From Streptomyces sp. NBC_01335 (GTDB taxonomy: Bacteria > Actinomycetota > Actinomycetes > Streptomycetales > Streptomycetaceae), in assembly GCF_035953295.1 (NCBI RefSeq), contig NZ_CP108370.1, positions 3,191,001 to 3,255,000 of the forward strand: DNA of 64,000 nucleotides. Direction: 5' to 3'. A model generated the notes under the pieces. The model searched no databases. It was given only the letters and a program-made list of their open reading frames with translations, and was not told where the DNA came from. A program made the translations under genes and the position numbers. Of the stretch, positions 10,450 to 20,141 are shown piece by piece (the stretch's first letter is position 1; each line of letters opens with the position of its first letter).

Positions 10450-11094
10450 TCAGGCGAGGCCCGCTTCCGCGACCGGTGCGGCGTCCGACTCCCCGCCCGG
10501 CTCGCCGCCCACCACCGCGCCCGGACCGCGCAGCACCACCGCGACCAGTGCGGCGATCGCCGCCTCGTCCTGGGGCGGTTTGCGCAGGACGTGGCGGTAG
10601 TACACCGGCCCGTAGAGCAGCTCGACCATCAGCCGCGGGTCGGCGCCGGCCGGGATCTGGCCCCGGTCCTGGGCCTGGGCCAGCAGGGTGACGGCCATGT
10701 CGACCCGTGGGTCGACGACCCGCTCGGCGAGGTCCCGGGCGAGGTCCTCGTCGTGGTGGAGCTCGGAGAGTATGCCCGCGTACGCCGGTCCGTACGGGGG
10801 TGTGCCGAGGAGCTGTACCGCCAGTCCGATGTGGCGGCGGAGATCGGCCTCGATGTCGCCGGTGTCGGCGAACGGGGCGGCGTCGGCGAGGACCTCGGTG
10901 AAGATCTCCATCAGGATGCCGCTCTTCGCCGGCCACCACCGGTAGATCGTCTTCTTGCTGACACCGGCCCGGGCGGCGATGGCCTCCACCGTCACCCGCC
11001 CGTAGCCCCGCTCCGTGCAGAGCTCCAGCGCCGCCTCCAGGATCGCGCGTCGGGACCGTTCGCTGCGTCGCACAGAACTCGGCAATCCGCTCAT
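10450..11094 (-). CDS. TetR/AcrR-family transcriptional regulator
   Basis: A 214-residue regulator. The helix-turn-helix lies at about residues 15-60 (AILEAALELCTERGYGRVTVEAIAARAGVSKKTIYRWWP, quoted here only as far as needed to mark it: AARAGVSKKTIYRWW is the recognition helix region). The C-terminal domain (about 80-190) resembles the ligand-binding half seen in actinobacterial TetR proteins. No convincing target gene lies on the divergent side, where only a short doubtful frame begins. The ligand is unknown and the protein may act on its own promoter or at a distance. Confidence 0.88.
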   Translation of the reverse strand: MSGLPSSVRRSERSRRAILEAALELCTERGYGRVTVEAIAARAGVSKKTIYRWWPAKSGILMEIFTEVLADAAPFADTGDIEADLRRHIGLAVQLLGTPPYGPAYAGILSELHHDEDLARDLAERVVDPRVDMAVTLLAQAQDRGQIPAGADPRLMVELLYGPVYYRHVLRKPPQDEAAIAALVAVVLRGPGAVVGGEPGGESDAAPVAEAGLA

Positions 11095-11321
11095 TCCGTG
11101 AGCATAGGACCCCTCTCACCACTCCTTGTTGACAGGTCGTCGCCAAAAGTCGAACATGAGCGAGGCGGAAACGGAACGTACCGTGTCGGCTCCGCCGTTC
11201 GCACCGTTCGTGCCGTTCGTGCCGCGACGAGCCGATCGGGGGACGGCTCGGCCGGCCGACGGCACGGACGGCCCGGAGCCGATCGGCCCACCCTCTCCTG
11301 ACCGGCCCCGGTACCCCCGCG

Positions 11322-12572
11322 TCAGTGGTCCGCGTTCGCCGCCCGCACGAGGGCGTCCCGGGTCACCGCACCGACGTAGACCTTGCCCTGATCGGTGACG
11401 AGAGCGTTCACCAGGCGCGTGCTGAAGACCGTGCCGGAGCCGAACTTCCCCGTTGCCTTGTCGCCGAAGGCGTCCAGCAGCGAGGAACTCCCCTTCGCCG
11501 ACGCCAGGTCCGCACCGCCGGGCGCCTCGGCCCGCAGGATCGTGGTCCAGCCCTCACCCACCGCCTTCACACCCCCGGCGGCCCCGGCACCCCCGGCGCC
11601 GTCCGTGCCCTCCAGTCCGGCGAGGCCTCCGGGCAGCAGGTCCGCGAGGGCGCCGCTCCCCTTGCCCGCGGCGTCCTGGCCCGCGGCGTCCTCGGCCTCG
11701 GTCACCTTGGCGCCCTCGGGCGGGGTGAACTCGAACGTCGAGGCGGCGGGCTTGCCGAAGTCCACCTTGCTGAAGCCCACGTTGACGGCGGCCTTCCCGC
11801 CGGAGCTCGGGTTCAGGGTGAACCGCAGCGGTACGCCGTTCTCCGCGTCCACCGCGATCCGGACGGAGCCGATGGTCGAGCCGGACTGCTTCGGCTCGAT
11901 GAGCAGCTGGTACGCGTCGCGCCCGGCGACCCGCACGGTGCCGTCGACGGTGACCGACGTGGTGTCACCGACCGCCTTCAGCGCCTGATCGGCGAACTGC
12001 TCGGGCGTGCCCTCGGCGGCGGCCCCGCGGCTGCTCTCCTCGTGCCCGCGAGCACCGGTCTTCGCGTGGAAGACCTCGTCGGACCCGCTCTCGTGGGCCC
12101 AGACCTCGTCGCTGTCGTGGATCAGGGTGTACTCGGAGGAGTTGCCGAGGATGGTCAGCCGCTGCTTGTCGGGGCCGTCGGCGGCCACCTTCAGGGTGTG
12201 CGTTCCCGAGGCCAGTTCGGTCAGCCGGTCCTCGGGTGCGGCACTGCCCGACGACGCCCCGGCGCTCTGTCCGAGGGAACCGGCGAGGCCGCCGAGCGAG
12301 GGGATGCCGAGGTCGGTGGTGATCTTCACCGTGCCGGAGAGCCGCTGGGTGTCCGATGCGGCGATCTTCTCGACCAGTTGCTGCGCGGTGATCTTCGGCA
12401 GGTCCGGGTCGCCGCTGTCGGCGAGGGCGGGGACGAGCCCGATGGTCGCGGCGGCCACTCCCGCCACCGCGACGGGAACGAGCGTGCGGGACGCCTTGCG
12501 GCGCATGCGGTCGGCGCGCGTGGTCGCGCCGGTGGGATCGCCCTGGGTCTCCGCGCTGTCGATGGGTGCCAT
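11322..12572 (-). CDS. Secreted/membrane-anchored LolA/RseB-like protein
   Basis: A 416-residue exported protein. A basic N-terminus is followed by one hydrophobic segment (about residues 30-50) ending ALADSG. The mature part has a LolA/MucB-RseB-like beta-fold, with the early helix ITAQQLVEKIAAS, the stretch LSGTVKITTDLGIP, and TFEFTPPEGAKVTE typical of the family. A Gly/Ala-rich insert lies around residues 305-340. In Streptomyces such proteins are often annotated as sigma-E regulatory RseB-like or DUF2092 proteins; the role is unproven. GGAGGT precedes the ATG. It is probably transcribed alone. Confidence 0.75.
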   Translation of the reverse strand: MAPIDSAETQGDPTGATTRADRMRRKASRTLVPVAVAGVAAATIGLVPALADSGDPDLPKITAQQLVEKIAASDTQRLSGTVKITTDLGIPSLGGLAGSLGQSAGASSGSAAPEDRLTELASGTHTLKVAADGPDKQRLTILGNSSEYTLIHDSDEVWAHESGSDEVFHAKTGARGHEESSRGAAAEGTPEQFADQALKAVGDTTSVTVDGTVRVAGRDAYQLLIEPKQSGSTIGSVRIAVDAENGVPLRFTLNPSSGGKAAVNVGFSKVDFGKPAASTFEFTPPEGAKVTEAEDAAGQDAAGKGSGALADLLPGGLAGLEGTDGAGGAGAAGGVKAVGEGWTTILRAEAPGGADLASAKGSSSLLDAFGDKATGKFGSGTVFSTRLVNALVTDQGKVYVGAVTRDALVRAANADH

Positions 12573-12660
12573 GGTGTGCCCTACCTCCGTGGTCGGCGGC
12601 TTCCGTCACTGCGGTCGCGTTCGTCCACTCCCCACCGCGTCTCTCACCCGACGCTCTCAC

Positions 12661-12706
12661 CCGATGGGGTCAGGAGGAGTGGTTGTTCTCCATCTGACCT
12701 CATCGG
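12661..12706 (-). terminator. Hairpin downstream of the polyprenyl synthase gene
   Basis: CCGATGGGGTCAG (12661-12673) pairs with CTGACCTCATCGG (12694-12706), a 13-bp stem with one G-T pair in the middle. The 20-base loop has a further GGAG/CTCC pairing. It lies about 100 bases past the stop of the leftward polyprenyl synthase and about 90 bases before the next leftward gene, so it is either a terminator or a leader structure of that gene. Confidence 0.5.
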
Positions 12707-12809
12707 GGGATGTCACGCGTCAGCCCGCGGAATCAACTCCGCGTACGGCTCGGGTATGACGTCACTCCACCGGAGGTACGTCCACCCCCGGGGCTTCCCC
12801 TACGGAACG

Positions 12810-13820
12810 TCAGCCCGCCCGGTGCACCACGAGGTCGCACAGCTCGGCGAGCGCCGCCTTGGCGTAGCAGTCGGGCAGCGGGTTGAGGGCCGCGCGGGCG
12901 TCCTCGGCGTACCGGATGGTGTCGCGGCGGGCCTGCTCCAGCGCCGGGTGGACGCGCAGCCGGCGCAGCGCCTCGGCGAGGCGGGCGTCGTCGGCGAGGT
13001 CGCCGTCGAGCAGCTCCACCAGCTCCAGGTCGTCCGGCTTGCCGTCGGCGGCGGCCTGCGCGCGGAGCAGCAGGACGGGCAGGGTGGCGATGCCCTCGCG
13101 CAGGTCGGTGCCGGGGGTCTTGCCGGACTCGTGGGAGTCGGAGGCGATGTCGAGGACGTCGTCGGCGAGCTGGAAGGCGACGCCGAGCCGTTCGCCGTAC
13201 TGGGTGAGGACGTCGACGGTCCGCTCGTCGGCGCCGGACATGAGGGCGCCGAAGCGGCCGGAGACGGCCATCAGGGAGCCGGTCTTGCCGCTGAGGACAT
13301 CCATGTAGTGGTCGACCGGGTCGCGGCCCTCGCGCGGGCCGACCGTCTCCAGGATCTGTCCGGTGACCAGCCGTTCGAAGGCTTCGGCCTGGATGCGGAC
13401 GGCCTCGGGACCGAGGTCGGAGAGGATGTGCGAGGCACGGGCGAAGAGGAAGTCGCCGGTGAGCAGGGCGACGGAGTTGCCCCAGCGGGCGTTGGCGCTG
13501 TCCACGCCTCGGCGGACTTCGGCCTCGTCCATCACGTCGTCGTGGTACAGCGTCGCCAGGTGCGTCAGTTCGACCACGACGGCCGAGGGCACCACGCCGG
13601 GGGCGTCGGAGTCGCCGAACTGGGACGCCAGCATCACCAGCAGGGGCCGGAACCGTTTGCCTCCGGCCCGGACCAGGTGCTGCGCGGCCTCCGTGATGAA
13701 GGGGACGTCGCTCTTGGTGGCATCGAGAAGCCCGGCCTCGACAGCGGCCAGGCCGGTCTGGACATCGGCCTCAAGAGCCTGGTCCCGCACGCGCAGCCCG
13801 AACGGCCCGACGACGGTCAC
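12810..13820 (-). CDS. Long-chain polyprenyl diphosphate synthase
   Basis: A 336-residue trans-isoprenyl diphosphate synthase. It has the allylic-binding GGKRFRP motif (53-59), the first aspartate-rich motif DDVMD (94-98) and the second DDVLD (220-224). The residues before the first motif (LATLYH) are small to medium, which fits a medium- to long-chain (hepta- to nonaprenyl) enzyme rather than a farnesyl synthase. Given mqnA, mqnC and menG in the same window, it most likely makes the menaquinone side chain. Chain length is inference. It reads leftward and is divergent from the CocE/NonD hydrolase. Confidence 0.9.
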   Translation of the reverse strand: MTVVGPFGLRVRDQALEADVQTGLAAVEAGLLDATKSDVPFITEAAQHLVRAGGKRFRPLLVMLASQFGDSDAPGVVPSAVVVELTHLATLYHDDVMDEAEVRRGVDSANARWGNSVALLTGDFLFARASHILSDLGPEAVRIQAEAFERLVTGQILETVGPREGRDPVDHYMDVLSGKTGSLMAVSGRFGALMSGADERTVDVLTQYGERLGVAFQLADDVLDIASDSHESGKTPGTDLREGIATLPVLLLRAQAAADGKPDDLELVELLDGDLADDARLAEALRRLRVHPALEQARRDTIRYAEDARAALNPLPDCYAKAALAELCDLVVHRAG

Positions 13821-14040
13821 GAGAGGGTCTCCTGTCTGCTGACGATCACACGAATGTCGATCTGTCGGCTGTCTTCACTCATGCCAGCGTATCCGGTCCC
13901 CTTTCGATCACCGTGGGCGGCTTCCCGCCACCGCCGGTATGTTCGGGATCGGCTCATACGATCACGAGTTGCCGCTTTGTCGCACCGCACGGAGACCGCC
14001 GGTTCGCCCGGGCCGCCGGACCCGCCCACCGAGGTACGCC

Positions 14041-16035
14041 ATGCACATCCGGACCGAGTTCCCGTACGAGACCGTCCGCGAGGATCTCCGCGTCCCGCTG
14101 CCGGACGGCACCCTGCTGTACGCGCGTGTCTGGCGGCCCGTCACCGAGGAGCCGGTCCCCGCGCTGCTGGAGTACCTGCCGCACCGGCTCGGCGACGGGA
14201 CGGCGCCCCGCGACCGCCAGCGGCACCCCTGGTACGCGGGCCACGGCTACGCCTCGGTGCGGGTGGATGTGCGGGGCCACGGCAACAGCGGGGGCCTGCC
14301 CGGCGACGCGTACGGCGACGCCGGGGTGGCCGACGGGGTGGCGGTCATCCACTGGCTGGCGCAGCGGGAGTGGTGCTCGGGCCGGGTCGGCATGTTCGGC
14401 ATCTCCTGGGGCGGGGCCGCCTCGCTCCGGCTCGCCGCGGCGGCCCCGGACGCGCTGCGGGCGGTGGTCGCGGTGTGCTCCACGGACGACGGGTACGACA
14501 ACGGCGGCCAGTACTGGGGCGGCTCGGTCCTCGCCTCGGACCTGCACGCCCGGGCCGCCGGGCTGCTCGCGGCGGCCGCCGAGCCGCCCGATCCCGAGCT
14601 CGTCGGGGACGGCTGGAAGGAGATGTGGCTGGAGCGGCTGGAGTCCCTCGACCCGCTCGTCCACACCTGGCTGGCCCATCAGACCCGGGACGCGTACTGG
14701 CTGCGCGCCGGCGTCCGCGAGGAGTACGGCGCGATCCGGGCCGCCGTCCTGGCGGTGGGCGGCTGGCACGATCCGTACCGCGACACCGTGCTGCGGCTCG
14801 TCGAGCACCTGGACCCGGCCCGGGTGCGGGGGCTGATCGGGCCCTGGCCGCACGCGTACCCGGACCGGGGCCGGCCGCCCGGTCCGGCGATCGGCTTCCT
14901 CCAGGAGACGCTGCGCTGGTGGGACCAGCACCTGAAGGGCCAGGAGACCGGAGTGATGAGCGAGCCCCTGCTGCGGTCCTGGATCAGCGGCTCCCACCCG
15001 CCCGCCACCCGGTACGAGTCGCTGCCCGGCCGCTGGGTCGGGGACGCGGCCTGGCCCTCCGCGAGCGTCACCCCGGTGGCGTACGCCCTGCGGGGCGGCG
15101 CCCGGATCGTCCGCTCGCCGCAGCAGACCGGGCTGGACGCGGGCCGGTTCTCGCCGTGCGGGAACGACGCCGACCTGCCGCCCGACCAGCGCGACGAGGA
15201 CGCCAAGTCGGTCGCCTTCGAGTTCCCGGTGGAGGGGGCGCCGGTCGAGATCCTGGGCCGCCCCCGGGTACGGCTACGGCTGACCCTGGCGGTGCCGCGC
15301 GGCCAGGTCGTGGCCCGGCTCTGCGACGTGGCACCGGACGGCTCCTCCGCCCTGGTCACCCGGGGCGCCCTCAATCTGGCGACCCGCCACGGCCGCGACC
15401 GCGCCGAGGACTGGCCGCCCGGCACGACCGAGGACGTCACCTTCGAACTGAACGGCATCGGGCACGCCTTCGCGCCCGGCCACCGCATCCGGCTGGCCGT
15501 CTCCTCCTCGTACTGGCCCTGGGTCTGGCCGCAGGCGGACTCGGCGGGGTTCACGCTCGACGCGGACGGCAGCCTGGTGGAGCTCCCGGTCCGCCGGTCC
15601 GCCGAGGACCCGGCCCCCGTCTTCGTCGAGCCCGAACAGGCCGAGCCGTTCGGCGAGGCCGTCCCGGCGACCCTGGACGGGGAGCGCCCGGAGCGGCGGA
15701 TCGTCCGGGACCTCGCCCGGGGCGAATGGCGGCTGGAGGCCGACCCGAACCCGGGCGGGACGCGGTTCCACCCGGACGGCCTGGAGATCACCGAGGACGC
15801 CCTCGACACCTTCACCATCCAGCAGGACGACCCGTTGTCGGCGCGGGCCAGGTCGGACCGCACGGTCCGGCTGCACCGGTCGGAGACGGCCTGGCGGACG
15901 GAGATCACGACCCGTTCGGAGACCGGCGCGGACGCGACGCACTTCGTCACCTCCGACGAGGTGGTCTGCAAGGACGGCGACGAGATCGTCTTCCACCGCA
16001 CCTGGGAGAAGCGCATCCCCCGCACGGCCGGCTGA
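14041..16035 (+). CDS. CocE/NonD-family hydrolase (X-Pro dipeptidyl-peptidase-like)
   Basis: A 664-residue serine hydrolase of the CocE/NonD family. An alpha/beta-hydrolase domain fills about residues 1-340, with the nucleophile motif GISWGG (S122), an oxyanion-type tyrosine region near LLEYLPHRLGD, an aspartate in GGWHDPYRD and the catalytic histidine probably in GPWPHAYPD. A C-terminal jelly-roll X-Pro dipeptidyl-peptidase domain (about 360-660) follows. It hydrolyses esters or acylated peptides of unknown identity. I chose the ATG at 14041, which has GAGG before it and begins the conserved domain; the in-frame ATG at 13939 would add 34 Arg/Pro-rich residues. Confidence 0.88.
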   Translation: MHIRTEFPYETVREDLRVPLPDGTLLYARVWRPVTEEPVPALLEYLPHRLGDGTAPRDRQRHPWYAGHGYASVRVDVRGHGNSGGLPGDAYGDAGVADGVAVIHWLAQREWCSGRVGMFGISWGGAASLRLAAAAPDALRAVVAVCSTDDGYDNGGQYWGGSVLASDLHARAAGLLAAAAEPPDPELVGDGWKEMWLERLESLDPLVHTWLAHQTRDAYWLRAGVREEYGAIRAAVLAVGGWHDPYRDTVLRLVEHLDPARVRGLIGPWPHAYPDRGRPPGPAIGFLQETLRWWDQHLKGQETGVMSEPLLRSWISGSHPPATRYESLPGRWVGDAAWPSASVTPVAYALRGGARIVRSPQQTGLDAGRFSPCGNDADLPPDQRDEDAKSVAFEFPVEGAPVEILGRPRVRLRLTLAVPRGQVVARLCDVAPDGSSALVTRGALNLATRHGRDRAEDWPPGTTEDVTFELNGIGHAFAPGHRIRLAVSSSYWPWVWPQADSAGFTLDADGSLVELPVRRSAEDPAPVFVEPEQAEPFGEAVPATLDGERPERRIVRDLARGEWRLEADPNPGGTRFHPDGLEITEDALDTFTIQQDDPLSARARSDRTVRLHRSETAWRTEITTRSETGADATHFVTSDEVVCKDGDEIVFHRTWEKRIPRTAG

Positions 16036-16175
16036 CGGGCCGCCCAGCGGGTTGACGGACCGTCACGTACGGGTGCTTTCCGGACGGGTTCCTTCGGGTA
16101 CGGGATCCGGGTGCGGACGCCTTCCGTGCGCATCGACGTAACGTGTCCCGCAAAGCGACTGGAAGGCAGCACCCC

Positions 16176-17408
16176 ATGCCCGAGCAGAGCAGCCCGTTCG
16201 AGACCGACGAAGGCGACCCCTTCGGCCCGCACAACCTTCCGTACGGCGTCTTCTCCGTACCGGGGGAGGCTTCCGGCGGGCGGCGGGTCGGTGTCCGGAT
16301 CGGCTCCCACGTGCTGGACGCCGGAGCGGCGGCCCACGTCCTCGGCTCCCCGTACGCCGGGCTGCTCGCGCGGCCCAGCCTGACGCCGCTGCTCGCGGCC
16401 GGGCGCACCGCCTGGCGGGACGTGCGCCGCGCGCTCACCGGATGGCTGACCGTCCCCTCGCACCGCGCCGAACTGGAGCCGCTGCTCCACCCGGTGGACG
16501 CGGTGACGCTCCATCTGCCGTACGAGGTCGCCGACTACGTCGACTTCTACGCCAGTGAGCACCACGCCACCAACGTCGGCCGGATCTTCCGCCCGGACGG
16601 TGCCGCGCTGACGCCCAACTGGAAGCACCTGCCGATCGGTTACCACGGCCGGGCCGGCACGGTCGTCGTCTCCGGCACGGACGTGGTGCGCCCGTCGGGG
16701 CAGCGCAAGGCGCCCACCGACGCGGCGCCCGTCTTCGGGCCCTCGGTGAAGCTGGACATCGAGGCCGAGGTCGGCTTCGTGGTGGGCGTGCCGTCCGCGC
16801 AGGGCACGGCGGTGCCGCTCGCCGACTTCCGCGAGCACGTCTTCGGCGTCCAGCTGCTCAACGACTGGTCGGCGCGCGACATCCAGGCGTGGGAGTACGT
16901 ACCGCTCGGCCCGTTCCTCGGCAAATCCTTCGCCACCTCCGTCTCCGCGTGGGTGACCCCGCTGGAGGCGCTGGACGCGGCCCGTACCGCCCCGCCCGCC
17001 CGGGACGCGGAGCTGCTGCCGTACCTCGACGACGCGGACGAGGAGGAGCCGGGCGGCTTCGACCTGCGGATCTCCGTCGCGGTCAACGGCAAGCTCGTCG
17101 CCGAACCGCCGTTCTCCACCATGTACTGGACGGCGGCCCAGCAGTTGGCGCAGATGACGGTGAACGGCGCCTCGCTGCGCACCGGTGACCTCTACGGCTC
17201 CGGCACGGTGAGCGGACCCGAACCGCACCAGCGCGGCTCCCTCCTGGAGCTGACCTGGAACGGCCGCGACCCACTCGACCTGCCCGGGGGCACCCGGACC
17301 TTCCTGGAGGACGGCGACACGGTGACCATGACCGCGTGGGCGCCGGGGCCGCACGGCACCCGGGTGGGGCTCGGCGAGGTGACGGGGACGATCCGGGCGG
17401 CGGGGTGA
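16176..17408 (+). CDS. Fumarylacetoacetase
   Basis: A 410-residue fumarylacetoacetate hydrolase, the last enzyme of tyrosine/homogentisate breakdown, giving fumarate and acetoacetate. The N-terminal FAH domain (about 1-115) precedes the catalytic FAH domain. Key elements are DYVDFYASEHHATN, holding the metal aspartate and the catalytic histidine, PIGYHGRA, the metal-binding DIEAEVGFVVG, and LLNDWSARDIQAWEYVPLGPFLGK. Length matches bacterial and animal FAH. GGAAGG precedes the ATG at 16176. The other homogentisate genes (hmgA, hppD) are not in the window. Confidence 0.95.
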   Translation: MPEQSSPFETDEGDPFGPHNLPYGVFSVPGEASGGRRVGVRIGSHVLDAGAAAHVLGSPYAGLLARPSLTPLLAAGRTAWRDVRRALTGWLTVPSHRAELEPLLHPVDAVTLHLPYEVADYVDFYASEHHATNVGRIFRPDGAALTPNWKHLPIGYHGRAGTVVVSGTDVVRPSGQRKAPTDAAPVFGPSVKLDIEAEVGFVVGVPSAQGTAVPLADFREHVFGVQLLNDWSARDIQAWEYVPLGPFLGKSFATSVSAWVTPLEALDAARTAPPARDAELLPYLDDADEEEPGGFDLRISVAVNGKLVAEPPFSTMYWTAAQQLAQMTVNGASLRTGDLYGSGTVSGPEPHQRGSLLELTWNGRDPLDLPGGTRTFLEDGDTVTMTAWAPGPHGTRVGLGEVTGTIRAAG

Positions 17409-17541
17409 AGGGGCTGGGGCCGGCCTTCCCGCCGGACTTCCTGGTCAACGCGCACGGATCCGTTCACCTGTTCGCGGGATCCCTGTCCTGTTCCGTCCCG
17501 ATACGCTGGACGTGTCCGCGAGACTCCGGCCATGGGAGCCG

Positions 17542-17807
17542 ATGAGCGTCGAACCCGAGGTACCGGAACCTCGGTGGGCGGTCCCGCCCGAGGGCGGCTG
17601 GACCGCTGATGACCTGGACACCCTCCCGAATCTGCCTCCGCACACGGAGCTGATCGACGGAAGCCTCGTCTTCGTGGGTCCGCAGACTCTTTTTCACATG
17701 CGGGCAGTCGACTTCTTCAACACCGGCTGAAGGTGTCCGTGCCGTTCCCGATCGACCTCGATCTCGGCGCGATCACGGCGCCGCGCCGGCCGGCGGAACC
17801 GAGGTAG
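17542..17807 (+). pseudogene. Uma2-family (DUF820) pseudogene with internal deletion
   Basis: The first frame starts at the ATG at 17542 and gives 62 residues matching the N-terminus of a Uma2 endonuclease-fold protein (WTADDLDTLPNLPPHTELIDG ends the readable domain start; only the motif PPHTELIDGSLVF is needed here). It stops at 17730. From 17727, in a different frame, the sequence encodes LKVSVPFPIDLDLGAI and ends at a stop at 17805-17807, which matches the C-terminus of the same family. Roughly 100 codons, including the catalytic PD-(D/E)XK core, are missing and the two parts are out of frame. It is therefore a remnant. Confidence 0.8.
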
Positions 17808-17853
17808 TCCCGGCTCCCCCTACCGGCGTCCCGCCCGCCTGGCCCGTCCGGGA

Positions 17854-19965
17854 TCACTCGTACTCCGGGGGCTCCTCGTCGTCCCAGCCGAATGCGGCGT
17901 CGGCGAACGGGTCACCGGTGTTCGCCGCCGTACGCGCGGGTGCCGGGCTGGGCGCGGGCTCGGCGGCGGCTCGGGCCGCGGGGGCGTCCGCGCGGGCCGC
18001 GGGTGCCGCCGCAGGCGCGTCGGTGGACTCCGCCGCGGAGGCGCCCAGCCCCGCCAGGACCTCCAGCACGCCCTCGCCGTAGGTCGCCAGCTTCTTCTCG
18101 CCCAGGCCGCTGACCCCGCCCAGCTCGGAGAGGGACGAGGGGTGGACGGTGGCGATCTCGCGCAGGGTCGCGTCGTGGAAGATGACGTACGCCGGGACGC
18201 CCTGCTCCTTCGCCGTCGCCGCGCGCCAGCCGCGCAGCGCCTCGAAGACGGGTACGGCGGACGCGGGCAGATCGGCGGCGGCAGCAGCCGACTTGGCGCG
18301 GCGTTCGCCCTTGGCCGCCGTCCGCTCGGTGGCCCGCTTGGGCTCCTTGCGCAGCAGGACCTCGCGCTCGCGGCCGAGGACCGTGGCGCTGGCGTCGGTC
18401 AGCACGAGGGTGCCGTACTCCCCCTCCACGGCGAGCAGGCCCTGGGCCAGCAGCTGGCGGACCACCCCGCGCCACTCGGCCTCGGCCAGCTCCTCGCCGA
18501 TGCCGAAGACGGAGAGCTGGTCGTGGTCGAACTGGATGACCTTCGCGGTCTTGCGGCCCAGCAGGATGTCGATGATCTGCCCGGCGCCGAACTTCTGGTT
18601 CCGCTCCCGCTTCAGCCGGACCACGGTGGAGAGCAGCTTCTGCGAGACGACCGTGCCGTCCCAGGTCTCCGGCGGGACCAGGCAGGTGTCGCAGTTGCCG
18701 CAGGTGGCGGCGGTGGGTTCCTGACCGAAGTAGGTGAGGAGCTGGGCCCGGCGGCACTGGACGGTCTCGCAGAGCGCCAGCATCGAGTCCAGATGTGCGG
18801 AGGCGCGGCGGCGGTGTGCCTCGTCGCCGTCGCCGCCTTGGATGAGCTTGCGCTGCTGGACGACGTCCTGGAGGCCGTACGCCATCCACGCCGTGGAGGG
18901 GGCGCCGTCGCGTCCGGCGCGGCCGGTCTCCTGGTAGTACCCCTCGACGGACTTGGGGAGGTCGAGGTGGGCGACGAACCGGACGTCCGGCTTGTCGATG
19001 CCCATGCCGAAGGCGATCGTCGCGACGACGACGAGCCCCTCCTCGCGCAGGAAGCGGGACTGGTGGGCCGCGCGGGTCCCCGCGTCGAGGCCGGCGTGGT
19101 ACGGCACGGCCTCGATGCCGTTGCGGCAGAGGTACTCGGCCGTCTTCTCGGTGGAGTTGCGGGAGAGGCAGTAGACGATGCCCGCGTCCCCGGTGTGCTC
19201 CTCCGTGAGGAAGGTGAGCAGCTGCTTCTTCGGGTCGGACTTGGGGACGATGCGGTACTGGATGTTGGGCCGGTCGAAGCTGGCCACGAAGTGCTTGGCG
19301 TCCGGCATGCCCAGGCGGCGGGTGATCTCCTGGTGCGTGGCGTCCGTCGCGGTCGCCGTCAGGGCGATGCGCGGGACGTCCGGCCAGCGCTCGCCGAGGA
19401 CGGAGAGCGTGAGGTAGTCGGGGCGGAAGTCGTGGCCCCACTGGGCGACGCAGTGCGCCTCGTCGATCGCGAAGACGGAGACCGTGCCCCGGGAGAGGAG
19501 CGAGAGCGTGGCGTCCAGGCGCAGCCGTTCGGGCGCGAGGTAGAGGATGTCCAACTCTCCGGCGATGTACTGCGCCTCCATGGAGCGGCGCTCGTCGAAG
19601 TCCTGGGTGGAGTTGATGAAGCCGGCCCGGACGCCGAGGGCGCGCAGGGCGTCGACCTGGTCCTGCATGAGGGCGATCAGCGGGGAGACGACGACGCCGG
19701 TGCCGGGGCGGACCAGGGCGGGGATCTGGTAGCAGAGGGACTTGCCGCCGCCGGTGGGCATCAGGACGACGGCGTCGCCGCCCGCGACCACGTGCTCGAT
19801 GATCGCGCCCTGCTCGCCCCGGAACGATTCGTACCCGAAGACCCGGTGCAGGGTCTGCCGCGCCTCGCTGCCGGCGCCCCCGCTTCCGTAGGTCCCGCCG
19901 TCTGTGGCCCCGCCGTCTGTGGCCCCGCTGCCGGTGGCCCCGGTCACGGCCTCGGTCACGTCCAT
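17854..19965 (-). CDS. recQ: ATP-dependent DNA helicase RecQ
   Basis: A 703-residue 3'-5' helicase. It has the RecQ motif 0 ([10 protein letters not shown], 43-52), Walker A TGGGKS (71-76), the DEAH box (168-171) followed by the aromatic-rich [11 protein letters not shown] loop, and motif [13 protein letters not shown] zinc-binding cysteine cluster (CETVQC ... CGNCDTC), an RQC winged helix and a C-terminal HRDC-like domain (about 575-645) follow. The N-terminal 30 residues and the Ala/Pro-rich tail are low-complexity. The N-terminal GATDGG repeat is encoded by a 15-bp duplication near 19905-19935. It reads leftward from just beyond the nuo terminator. Confidence 0.95.
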   Translation of the reverse strand: MDVTEAVTGATGSGATDGGATDGGTYGSGGAGSEARQTLHRVFGYESFRGEQGAIIEHVVAGGDAVVLMPTGGGKSLCYQIPALVRPGTGVVVSPLIALMQDQVDALRALGVRAGFINSTQDFDERRSMEAQYIAGELDILYLAPERLRLDATLSLLSRGTVSVFAIDEAHCVAQWGHDFRPDYLTLSVLGERWPDVPRIALTATATDATHQEITRRLGMPDAKHFVASFDRPNIQYRIVPKSDPKKQLLTFLTEEHTGDAGIVYCLSRNSTEKTAEYLCRNGIEAVPYHAGLDAGTRAAHQSRFLREEGLVVVATIAFGMGIDKPDVRFVAHLDLPKSVEGYYQETGRAGRDGAPSTAWMAYGLQDVVQQRKLIQGGDGDEAHRRRASAHLDSMLALCETVQCRRAQLLTYFGQEPTAATCGNCDTCLVPPETWDGTVVSQKLLSTVVRLKRERNQKFGAGQIIDILLGRKTAKVIQFDHDQLSVFGIGEELAEAEWRGVVRQLLAQGLLAVEGEYGTLVLTDASATVLGREREVLLRKEPKRATERTAAKGERRAKSAAAAADLPASAVPVFEALRGWRAATAKEQGVPAYVIFHDATLREIATVHPSSLSELGGVSGLGEKKLATYGEGVLEVLAGLGASAAESTDAPAAAPAARADAPAARAAAEPAPSPAPARTAANTGDPFADAAFGWDDEEPPEYE

Positions 19966-20062
19966 GGTCCCGCCCGTCCTGCTCGTCGCTCTGTTCGCCG
20001 TCGTCGTGTCCGTCGTCCCTCGGGCCGTACGTCCCTCTTCACCATAGGCGGCCGGTACGACA

Positions 20063-20097
20063 ACGCCGGACGGGCTTGACTCCAGCCCGTCCGGCGT
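20063..20097 (-). terminator. Terminator of the nuo operon
   Basis: Perfect 14-bp stem: ACGCCGGACGGGCT (20063-20076) and AGCCCGTCCGGCGT (20084-20097) with a 7-base loop. It lies 45-80 bases beyond the nuoN stop codon on the leftward strand and about 100 bases before recQ. Confidence 0.85.
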
Positions 20098-20141
20098 CCA
20101 GGAACAGCGTGTGCGTCACGCCGCTACCCACAGTCGCACCG

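Noticed and set aside
11156..11398. 80-codon open frame divergent from the TetR gene
   Set aside because: Pro/Arg-rich after 30 residues, overlaps the 3' end of a well-supported gene on the other strand, no ribosome-binding site.
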